From NCBI RefSeq assembly GCF_030272615.1, contig NW_026729141.1:113239-177238 (forward strand): DNA of 64,000 nucleotides, written 5' to 3'. A model generated the notes under the pieces. The model was not told the origin of the DNA, searched no databases, and was given only the letters and a program-made list of their open reading frames with translations. A program made the position numbers and the translations under genes. Shown here one piece after another: positions 25,101-37,100 of the stretch (its first letter is position 1; every line of letters begins with the position of its first letter). Source of the DNA: Cryptomeria japonica. Taxonomy: Eukaryota; Streptophyta; Pinopsida; Cupressales; Cupressaceae.

Positions 25101-28100
25101 AAAACATGGCAAACTGACCCCAATAATTTATGCACGCATCCCAAAGCATTCAGCCACATGGTACATCCAGCTAGGGTACAATTTTGCAAAAATAAAATCC
25201 TAAACACCATTTTAGACTCTACAAACTCACAAAACGAATCGCCCAAACCATAAAAAGAGATAGAAGAAATACCCAGAACGAGAAGAATGACACACTGAGA
25301 TCTGCAACCAAGAATCTACTTCAGCACACTCTGCGACCAGCAACAAAAACACTTAGAAATCCACACAAATCTTCACTACATTGGGTCCAATCTGCTCCCC
25401 TGGATGAGAAACAGTCATACATTCAACTAGGTGCTATCTCTCAAGAACGAAATTGAGGCACTAGGAGGTATGTGTTCCTCGACGTAAGAGTCTGACAACA
25501 TTTTGGCAGCACTTCGTTATCAAAGAAATAATGGATACCAAAAACAAGAGCCCAACACTCTTATTTATCTTTTAAAAGCTCCAAATTCAAATTCAACTCC
25601 CTCCAAAATGCCATGAAATGAAATGAAATTACATCCAATTTGGATGCCCAAGCAAAAATAATATTTGCCTTTATTTTAAATCATGTATTTTCTCCAAAAG
25701 GGACGCCCACTTAACATAAGTCAAAATAATTCTTAATTCTTCAAATTGACCCCCTCAAGGTAGCAAATATACTTGTAATATATTCATAAATTGAGATATG
25801 GCGTCCAAGGAAATGCAGTGAATTATTTCATAAAATTAACATATTTCTTTCGAAGGCGTCCATCATGCCTTATAAATAATTCACTTATAAAATATTTTTC
25901 CTCAACCATGAAGTTGTGCAACATAAGCTCAAACTTGCCAAAATAGCTCCAAAAATGTTGGAAGACCAACTGCTCAAACTGAACTGTCAAAAATAACCAT
26001 CTAAACTGACCTACTGAAACCCTACTAAAAATAGCACTACTAAAAATAGAACTTACTAAAAATAGCATACTGCTAAAAATAGTGTGTCCAAATGCATTTT
26101 AACCACATAATGAGCAGCTATCACAACTTACTAAAAATAGTAAGTCCGGAAAAGTCTTTGGATTCGTTTGCATGTCACACCATCGCAAGGCTCTCTGAAA
26201 ACCCAAAAACCTAGAAAAATAAGTTGTCCTCGCCCCCACTTACTAAAAATAGTAAGTTCGAAAAAGACCTCAGATTCAGTTGCATGTCACACCATCGCGA
26301 AGCTCTCTTAAAACCTAGAAGGAATCCAAAATCAAAACTATAAAATTCCAACATGCAAGCCACCAAAACTGCCAAAGCATCCTACTAGAAAATAGGAAAC
26401 CCTAATTTTTGCCTCTGATTGACCAACAGGTCTCGAAATTGGCCCACAGTCCCCAAAACCCACTAGAGTGGAAAAGGGGACATTACAGTACACCCTTCCC
26501 AAAATTGCTTGTCCTCAAGCAATGCCACCACAACTCCAGAAAATTTTAAACTGGTCCTCACCAGAGCAAGTATGATCCTAGGGTCCCATGTCCGTCTCAG
26601 AAAGAACCCACCATGTCGATGTTGTGCCACTCTGATCACATTAGTGAAAACACCATGCCAAAACTGGACTAACCTCCCTTGTAACTCCAAAATGTTACCA
26701 TCCATGATATTCAAACTGAAAAATCTTGAAGGATTGAAATCAATATCAACAATGCCACTGTTTATCACAAGCCTGGGCAATAGGAAATTAAGTCTACTCA
26801 ATTCACAATCAAGCTCCACAACATATCTCCCCAAGGTGTCAAGCAGAGCCATGACTGTAAATGTGACTTCTCCAAATCTCCTTGCAAGGAGGAAAACAAT
26901 CCTTTGCAGGAGCTCAACAAACGCATTCACATAACTCCACATGAATCTACTAGGCCTCAATTGAATTAGTTTGATACAACCATGGAGACTTCTGAAAACT
27001 CTTACAGTTCCCACTCCAAGCACCTCAGAAATGGTGAACCAAAGAAAGCAAAGGTTCGTTGTTCCAACCATAAGAAGAGAGAGGGAATAAGGATAACCTC
27101 TGCTTAGAGCTTGAACACTTCCCATACATGGATACTAATTACCCCAACTCGCCATACCTCTCATCTAAGACCATAACCCATCCTGCTAGGAGACGCTGAA
27201 GTATGAAAAAGAGAAAACCAGTAGCCCACCAAGTTTGAAATGATTGACTTGAGGTCCGATCTTGGGAAAATCAGCATCCAAGAAGATGAACAGTTGCTGC
27301 AACACGGGAAAACATCATCCAAAACAACACATCTACTTACGTCCAAGGCTGGAAATATCCTGTCTAGTGACTCCAACTCCACATGGAACCATCCTTTGCT
27401 CAGAATATCTTTCCAATCCACTAGTTGATGAGCAAAAGAAACCATCAAACACATTTGTTGATCAGAATCTGAACTCATGTGTAAGCTAATCAGATTGTGG
27501 ACAGTAGTGCTAACACTCATTGTCACAACTCCAAGGCTCTCTGAAATATGAGCCATAGCATAAAGAAGTTCACTATCCTGGACCAACTTAGGAGGTAAAC
27601 TGTTAAAGTTTACAACACAAACCTTCATAAAGAGAACTCCTTGAGTTTGGAAGGTTTGAAATAAACACTAATGAAGTGCCATCTGATTGAAGTGCTCTAC
27701 ATAGAGGACAACAGTAGTACCAAAGAATTTTCCAAGTATAAGCATGAAAGTTGAGCATTCCAATGCTCAAAAATAAATCAAAAGTGGCTGGAAAACGCCT
27801 CCAAGCAATCTCCAATTGAAAACTATTACTTGCATGACCATAGAAATTGAACCAACTCCCTTGAATGAGAGAAAACCATAAAGTGAAGTGACTAATCTAC
27901 ATCCACTCAGCAAGCCCAAATCTGAAAATATGATCCATTCTTTTCCAAAGAAGATGCCCAAGAGTATGCATTTGATCAATGCTCCAATTTTGAAATAATA
28001 TCTCATGGTTGCAAATTGCACCTAGGTCTCAAACTCTGCAATGTGATCCACCCTCATCACTAAAGTCATAAGGAACTCCCACATCAAACTTGGAAAGTGG

Positions 28101-31100
28101 ATTAACAAATGTCCGATCAGCATTTGTATCAAACAACAGATTATCAACCTCTTGATTACTATCGTAGTCATGCTCCACCCAAACATTCTACTGCTCCAAA
28201 ATCACTTTTTTCTGATCTTAGGGGACAAAGAGAAAGATCATACTCCTCCTGAATGCAATCAAGCTCCTCCATTACCTGATTGATCTCCTTGTCCATTTCT
28301 CTATTCTCTTGCTCTCTTAAATGTTTGGCCTCATAGAGCTGATCATTTGCTTCAAGAAGCGTCTCTTGGACACTTTTGAAAGCAAGCCTAGTGGAATAAA
28401 GCTCAATGGTGAGCTCACTAACCTCTCCCCTCAATTGCTTATTTAAAGAAAAAGTCTCATCTGCAAACTTGGTGGCAACATCTCTATCATGCATCATGTG
28501 TAAGAAAACCAATTTTATTCCCTCCATTGTGTTCTTGATCATGTGCAAATCAGCAAGGGGAACATTTTATTCACATTGGTCTCTTGGTGTAATGAAGATG
28601 AATTTTTCAACTAGGCTTCTAATGTCATCCAATCTAGATAAAGTGTTGGCCGTACTTTCCTGGAGGTGCCTCAGGTTGCGTGCTTCTTTTTGTAGGCATT
28701 TTTGGTGTTAGTCTTTGCTCCTATCTTGGTCGCCTTGGTCATATCTTCCATTTGCCTGTGTTCGTGTGCGATTTGGAGTTATTTCGAGGAAGTTGTGAGT
28801 CTTTCAGAGTTGTTGGCCCATTCCTGGAGTTGTTGGTATTTTACATCAGATTTGGTTATTTGTGTTTTAGCTTGTATTTGTCTGAGTTCCAATGTTATAA
28901 TTCCTAGTACTTCATTGTATTCATCACTGTAATTGTTGGTTAGTAGTACTAACCTCTATTGTATATGAAGTACTTCATTGTAATTCCCACTGCATAAGTG
29001 GAAGAGGCTGACTTGGCCACCTGCAGTGTTTGTAATTCAGTTTGTTGTTCAATCCTCCCGCTGCATAAGCGGTCGAGTGATCTTTGTTTGTAATCGTCCT
29101 CCCACTGCTTAAGCAGTTGAGTGATCTTTGCTTGTAATTGTCCTCCCACTGCATAAGCAATTGAGTTGAGTTGTTTAGTGAAAAGTCCTCCCCCTGAAAT
29201 ATTGCGGTAGAGTGATTTGTGTGTGAATGTGTTCTTGTTCCCTTGGCTCCAAGTTTCCTTGTTTTACCTGTTGGAAAGTGGAAGGGGCTAGCTTGCTGGC
29301 CAATATTGTAATCTGTATTTTCAATGTTGCATCTAACGATCCCCTATCACCGTATGCTCTCACCCTCCCAGTCTGGGCTCTCAGTGATCAAAAGGTGTAG
29401 GGTTCCTTTCAGTTGGTTTGGATTGCATTATTCTAACCCTAACGGGTGATTTGTGTGTTTGTAAAACTATTAAAAAACAAAAAAAAATCGTTGGGGATAT
29501 TACACCACAAAACCATGTTCTTTAACCACAAAATCTCATTGAATGACTACTTGTTGGGAGCTCGAGCCAGCAATAATATATTATTATTAGAAAACTTGAA
29601 TGGATCCTTTTTGCACAGAACCAGATCCCGAATTTGGTATGAACTCAACCCAGATCTGATAGCTTCCCCCACCTATCCAGTAACATGTCTTAAATGCAAT
29701 GAAACAATGACAAAAAGACTTCTATGCTATTAACCATGTGTCCATGAAGTTGATATTTCGTTGTGGATCCACTCATCCTATTATCATTGACTGATTTGAA
29801 TGTAGGTCAACATGACCTCTTGACTTTCTTTCCCCGCTTATCCTTCTAGTTATGTGTGTGTGAATAAAATTATCAACTGCATTTATAGGGGTTCATTTGA
29901 AAGTTTGTGCAATTATTAAAGATCCTCTCACCTTTATTAAAGATCCTCTGATAGTCATTAGGCAAGCATCTTGAATACACTTCGCCTATGATTATTTATT
30001 GTTATCACATTCCAAAAGATAAATATATTTAATGCTACCAATATTGTATCTTCATTGATCACTACCACTTCAATACATTTATATATTCCATATTTATAAC
30101 ATAAAAAGCAATTAAAAAACATAAAATTGAAGGAAAAAGTACTGGATGGTTGGCCTAGGAGTATTAAAGTAATATTATATTATTTAATGGTCATTTAGGA
30201 TAGTTTCGTTTAATTAGTTACCTTCTAATTTAGCTTTTGTTTATAATTGTTTCTTTTAGAAAAATTGTCTTGTAATTGCCTATATGTAACTTTGTTTTCA
30301 TTAATCGATTATCCAATTACCACTTCATGGTATGAGAGGAGGACTAAAATCTTTTGCAAATTTTTAATAAAAATTTGTATGCAATTCTAAAAATCGCGAA
30401 AGTTTTTTCTTGCTGAAAAATTGTGGGTTTGTCTTAAAATCGTGCAGATTTTTTTGAAAAATCATGGATTTTCTTCAAGGATTTTGAAACAAAATTGCAG
30501 CTCACCCTTTGTGAAGTTTGCGGGTCTTAAAGTAGCCATTAATTGCAAATTTTTTTGCGCAAAAAGTCCCATCATTTTTTGTTGAAAAATTGTGCAGATT
30601 TATTCCACATAATCGTGACGGTTTTTCATTTTTTTTCCCATCAGTGACGCACAGGGATTTTCAATGAACAACACGAGACGTTCTTTATTTTTCTTTGTGC
30701 ACAAGTTCTATTTCTACTTTTCGCGATGGGAAGTTCTTTGTTTCCACAACCAAATTTCTCTATACAACGTTGGCCCTGTGCATTTTCTTCCACGATGGCC
30801 CTATATGTTTTCTTCCACGACGAACAACTAACACCCCTATACACCAAACCTAAACCTAAAACAATCAAACTAACAACTAAAAAACACAAAACAAACTCAT
30901 TTTATCATTTTCCATATTATGAAGAAGACAAAAAGAGAAACAATTGTGAGAAGAGAAGAGAACAACAATGAGAAGAAGGCAAGAGAGAATCAAATAATAT
31001 TATTTGAGATAAGTTTATTATCCATTGTTCATTTGTAAAAATTCTTTTGCATATTTTTCAGTGTTTCAAACACTTGCAGAAGATTTTTTATTTTTTTTAT

Positions 31101-34100
31101 TTTATGTTTTCACTTGTAGCTATGTTTTGAATCAACAAAAAGACAACAGACACAATGAGATTGGTGAGGGTGATGAGGTTCAAATTCATATAAGTACAAT
31201 TGGGGGTTCTCCTAGGAGAGAGAGAAGGATTGTGAATTCAAATAACCCATTTGAATGCCCTTCTAAACTCCTCAAAACTTATGCAAAGGGCCCATTTAAT
31301 CCAAAAAACCTCATTTACAATTTGCAACAGCCATAGACAAGAACAAGCAAAAAAATTAAGGAGAATAAAGCATATTTAAATCATTTGAGCAACAAGGACT
31401 ATGGGAGCAGCTACACAGGTTTATTCTCATCTTTTGTGTATAATTGGACAAGGTGTAGTAAGTTGTGAAAATTTTGATCAAATCTTTGTCGCATTCCTCT
31501 TGACAATTTCTCTACACATACATCACATCACCATATATCATAGCTTAGTTTAATGATCATAACACGAAAAGAGGTTTATGTTTAACTTTATACACCATAT
31601 CTCTAATGATCATATCTTAATTAATGTTTAGATCAAAGTCCTCACGGACCATAAATTGTATCAAACTGAACACTGAGAACAAAAAAACAAAACTGAAACA
31701 AAGGAATCAAACTCAAGAATTCTTTTTGGACTATGCAGATTGCCATTTTCCTGAGATGCTCCTGCATCAGTTTATGGTCATTACATCCTTTGCCTCCATC
31801 AAAAACAAAACTTGGGCACCAACTTATCTCCCATCACTCTAGATGAGATTGATCCACAATCAGATTTGATTGTTAATATTGAGGATCCCATATTTAACAA
31901 AGAGGACCTTGCATGGATTGGTCAAATAGATTTAGAAGCAAATGTAGTAGCCAAGGCATAGGATAGAGCATGAGTAAACCCATTGGATGTTGGTGTCACT
32001 AATACACAGGTAGATATGATGGTTGCATCAACAAGGACCTATCTTAGATGCATGCATAGAACTTGTTGTATACTATGGATGTTGTGACAAGTGATGCAGG
32101 CTTCTCTAATCCATAGAATTATACTTTTAGTTTTGATATTTGTTTTAATGTGATGGATTTTGTATGAGTTTTGTATACACTTGACAATATTTATATATCT
32201 ATAAATGTTGTTTCCTTCAACTAAAATCCACTTTTATTCTCAAGTGATTGATGTATACTTGTGCTTGTGATCAAAGTAGCTTCTATTTGATTAATTTAAT
32301 GTGTATATTTATTGAAGGGTGAAAGACACAAGTTTTGAATCCTTAAAAAAATTTATATTTCATTCTTTTTCAATTTGTTAAGCCTATTGTATCTTGGCCA
32401 AGTTTGAGTCCAAGTCATAAATCAGCTTGCTGTGTCTAAGTATTGTAAAATTGGTTGTTATTGTATGTAATGGCTGCCAAACACTGGAATAGAAAAGAAA
32501 TGGATTTCCTCTGACTCAAAAGATAACTCAATATGAAAATTTTTGTATGGGTACAACATCATGCAAATTCATAATTACAATTTGAAAAGACATCAAATTT
32601 TGAGTTGCACAAAGTGACCAAAAGTTTGTCCAGTCTTTTAACGTTAAACTTAAAACCTAATGTTGGAAAGCATTTATGGTCAATGGTAGTGCATGATAAA
32701 TGTGAGTAAACATTAGAGAGGATAGAAATCATTATTAAAAGTATCGTGAATAATGGAATCAAAAAACCATTTTTTTCCAATATTTTCTTTATCTAAGCAG
32801 AAATAATAGTACAGTTGTAAACATTACTTCTAGTAAGTATTATGCTTACCAATTAAAAGGCCCCTATAGGAAAATCTGGGTTGATCAATAATGATCCAAG
32901 GAGCCATCGAGACCATTACATTTTTTGTTTTGGAATTGAACAGACATAGCTGGCTTAGCGTCTGCAAGATTGATCGATGTGTTAGAAATTTGGGACTTTT
33001 ACTTAATCCCAAATGATCATGTAAAATACTGCAGAAAACTACATCAAGAATACATTGAAAACTACTAATAAAATTTAGTGTACACTATCTGAGTTCTTAA
33101 TCTTTGATGATTCTCAAGTTAAGATGTCCCAAAACTGGGTTTTATAAGTGCCACTTATCACAATTTAAGTTGTAGTAATCTGCAAACTTTAAACATTGAT
33201 AGAACGCACAGAAATTAAATAAGATGTGATGCAATTTGACAGATATATATAATCAATACTAACATGATACATCTTAGATTTATCTGAAATTGAATTGTTT
33301 TGCAATATTCTTATTGGTCCATAATCACTCAGAAGGTAAAAAACAATATCCTATTCCACACACACATCCGTATAATGAACTAAACATCTTATGTTTCTAG
33401 CTTTTCATTTTTGTAGTTAAAATTTGGGGATAACTGATATCTACTAAGCATAAGAAACTGATTACCTCAAGTCCATGAAGAGCCCCATAGATAGTATTAC
33501 CCTGCAAACAGTACCCAATTAAGTTGCAATCCTTCAAAGCCAAAAGTGCATATACATAAGTGCAGGCAAGTTTAAATAAAATGATGAGATATATTTGGTA
33601 TACATTACATCTTAAACTGAATACGCAAAATTATTAACTAATTTTTTCCCAGTGTGATTGTGTATATCATCAGAGATATAATTTAAGTATTTGCACAAAA
33701 TGTTTTTTGCATGAACACAGTGAGAAACATTATCATGAAAAGAGTACATTATTCATTGTAGAGGAGTTAGAGAAATTTCATGAGCACTTCTGAAATATAT
33801 TCACCGCATATGGAAGGTCTATTGAAAGTCAATCTTGATAGTAAGTGTTTCCCATAGTCCATTACTACAGGATTTCCTTTCCCTTTTTGGTAAATCCAAA
33901 AGTATAGGATTTCCTTATTTGTAAAGATATTTTGGCTCTTGATGTACATAAGCATTTATTTTTGCTTTTTTCTTCACACCTATTCCAAAAAGTGTCCTTG
34001 GTTTTTATTGCATTTATGCTTCGTTTTTATTTGCTTATGGCCCTTCAATTGAAATGAATTATTTATGCATATCTGAAAGCCACAAGCCATGACGATGTTT

Positions 34101-37100
34101 GTTTAGAGTTCTATCGCTCAAGTACTTTTATGGGAATAAGTTGAGCAAACCTCAACCATAAATCTTTTCATTTTCATGTTTGATAACTTGGTTGAATGTT
34201 CGAAAGTTGATTGACTGCTATTTCCTAGTGCACCGCCCTATTGGCACCCACCCTAGTAGTCCAAAATTTTCTAAGTCTAGTGCCCCTTTGTTTCCTTGTC
34301 GTTACCTTGCTCATCATTGATAATGAATCTAAGAATTCTTCAAAGCGCCCCTTGGTCAAATTTGTTCTTAGTGGTTGGACTCAATCTACCATTACTAGAA
34401 TTGGCCTATGTCCTAGCCCCTTTGTGCATTTAGGCCTCATTTTTTCATCACATATAACTGATTTGAGAAATCTTTATATGGGTTTCCATTGTCAAATTTT
34501 TCCCGAGTGTTGATCTCCTTCATCCCCCATGTGCCTATCATATGTTGGAAGCTACAAAATCTTTAGAAATTTCTAAGTTCGGGATATTTTTTGGTCACTT
34601 TATGATGTTTCTACAAAGTGCCAACTTTTAATGGACATCCGAGCATTTCCTACCAATCCATTATTTAGTCTTAAAGTGCAATTTTGCTTAAAGTGCCACA
34701 AATTTTATTGCTCCTTTCCTTCCTTCCTCCCTTCCATTTTTCTTCTTTTCCTAGTCTTTGTGGGATCTCGATAGGGACCTAGATATTTGTCCATTCTCTT
34801 GATCCTTTGTCTTATTTTGCAAGTTTTCCTTGCATCTTTCCCCCTTCTTGTGGAATTCCTTTGCACATCTTGACATCTAGACCCTTGTTCTGATATCCTA
34901 TTCAAACATCCACTTCCACATTGAATTCTAACAAAGGTCGTCTATGCCTTTTTCCATTCATTTCCTCTCATGCAAGTTCGATCTGATTTTTAACCCTCCT
35001 CCACTGCATCCACTTCACATATCCACTTCTGCATTGAATTCTTGCAAAATGCCTTTTGTTGTTCATTTCTTATTGCATGGACCTCAACTTGACTCTAGGC
35101 ATCATGTTTTAGACATAACATCTTGATATTCAATTTTACATCCTTTTCTCATGTGTCTCATCCACTTGTTTCACCCCTTTGCAAATTTTCATTGAACTTT
35201 AGGACTTCCATTCCCCAATCCAATTACAACGTCTGGTCCTAATCCAAAACCTCACATGTTCCATTCTCTCATCCTCTTGCACTTCAAAATTTTGCATATC
35301 TTCTAGATTCCTTCCTACACTCATTGAATCTTTCCATAAGCACCATTAACGCTCATTTTGACTCTTGCAACTACCAAATTGGTCTTTCCTACCAAAAAAA
35401 GCTTATTCATCCTATGACACCAATCTTAGTTCACAAATACCATGAAGAATACCATGCCACCACAAATGTGGTGGTTAGAATTTTAGATGGTGATAATTTT
35501 TACCCCATTTCAATAGATTTCATGGGATTTCAACTCATTTCACAAGCCACGTTAATGAAATCTAGCTCTTAGTTGAATTCCCACAAAGATTCGATGCCCA
35601 AAAAAAATGCTATAAATATCAATTCATTTGCCAAAACAATAGTTGGTCATTTCTCCATTTCCACATGACTACAACAAGTCTAGTCTAGAGTTTCAACTCT
35701 TCTAAATCTAGTCACTTGTTGAGCAGTTAATTTAACAAATTACAAAGAGGTAGGCTATTTGTAGCAAGTGTTTGTAACTAAATCTCTCCTCGATCATTTG
35801 TAACTCTTTAGAGAGGCTTCTAAGTGATGAAATGTGACAGGTTCTTCTTAGTTTGGGATTTTTCTTGCTAAATTTGCTAGTATGAATGTAATCGAGATTA
35901 GATGAATGTTGTGTTATTCTAAATCACTCTTCATAACGATATCTTCAATATCACATATGGATTTTAAGAGTTTTGAGAAAGATGATTAAGCATGTTTAGT
36001 TATTGATAGAATATCTTTTTTGTCATTTCTATGTGTTTTCTTCTAGAAATGCAACTCTGTAACCCAATATAAGGCATTGGTCTTGGAAGTGTTTGACCCT
36101 CCATACACAATGAATGAATAACATCTTTATCTAATAGTTTAAAAGTAGAAAGTAGTTTCTATGAATTTCATGGTTCAGTATTTTAACTAGAGAAACATTT
36201 GTAGCGAACCTCACGGATTTTACCTTAAAGGAATCATGTCTTGCATACCCACATCTTGCAACTATCCAAAAAAGTCTCCATTAGCTTAAAAGAGATCATA
36301 TGTGTAGTAGGTTAGTCCTCAATGTAGTGACAAATTTTGGGCCAAGGCGTACATTGGATACTAATACAAGTCTGTCTATTTGTCTATATCCCGTTGTGAT
36401 TAAATATTGTTAAAATTTACCTCTAGGAATACTCTCTTGGGTTTAACTAAGCCCAAAGTGAAGGAGAGATTATCCACTCTAACAATTGGCTTGTCATCAC
36501 TCACATTTTGTTGATGACCTGATTCATTCACCTTCAACAATGAAATTTCCTTGGCCTTGAAGTGGATTGAATCCTCTATAAGTGTGAGCAACAATTTCTG
36601 AGCCTGATTTGTGTGATGGCCTGGGATATGTCAATTTGGTTTATATCTTTAAAATCCTAATAATCTAGCACTGAAAGTTTGTGTATAGTGTTGACATCCC
36701 ATCAACTTGCACCACTAGAATGGCACAAAAAGGAAATAAGGAAGTCATTGTTTGGTATTTGGAAGTTTCAGCTGTTAGAAGAATGTCTCTTCAAAGTGAA
36801 AAGTCACTACTATATTTCAGTCAAACCCAAAATCAGTTTGTACATCAAAAACTTGAAGATGGTGACCAAAGGGAAGCCCAAATACCAGCAAGAACGGGAA
36901 AAAGCTACAACTCATTCAAGGAGATAGTGAACAACTTGGAAAGCTCATAATAAAGGAAACCTATTGTTGATGTGTTTTTTATGCACAATCAAACACAGAA
37001 TAAAATGCCCAAAAGTATCTTATCCTCTCTTGAGAAAAGTCCTCCCAAATGCTAAACTATGTGATCAAGTGGAAGAATCCAAGGTTGATGTGATTGATGG

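Larger units (their letters stand above)
23438..29504 (+). mobile_element. LTR (TSD CCACA) split by an opposite-strand element
   Basis: A plus-orientation LTR starts TGTAATGTCCCC at 23438 and ends GGGGATATTACA at 29504, flanked by CCACA on both sides (23433-23437, 29505-29509). Its left part ends at 24160, where a minus-orientation LTR begins. Its right part (about 28600-29504) carries the hairpin array in plus orientation. Everything from 24161 to about 28560-28600 is a later insertion. The right junction of that insertion is not resolved and no TSD for it was found. Confidence 0.78.

Noticed and set aside
24778-25149. Minus-strand ORF of 123 codons rich in Cys, Trp and Phe
   Set aside because: It falls within the LTR 24161-26487; the related LTR copy shows only a short similar frame at 17571-17771, so no conserved protein is supported.
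26509-26934. Plus-strand ORF of 141 codons opposite the minus-strand element interior
   Set aside because: It overlaps a minus-strand ORF and the polypurine-tract context; composition is Ser/Leu/Arg rich with no domain, so it is a shadow.
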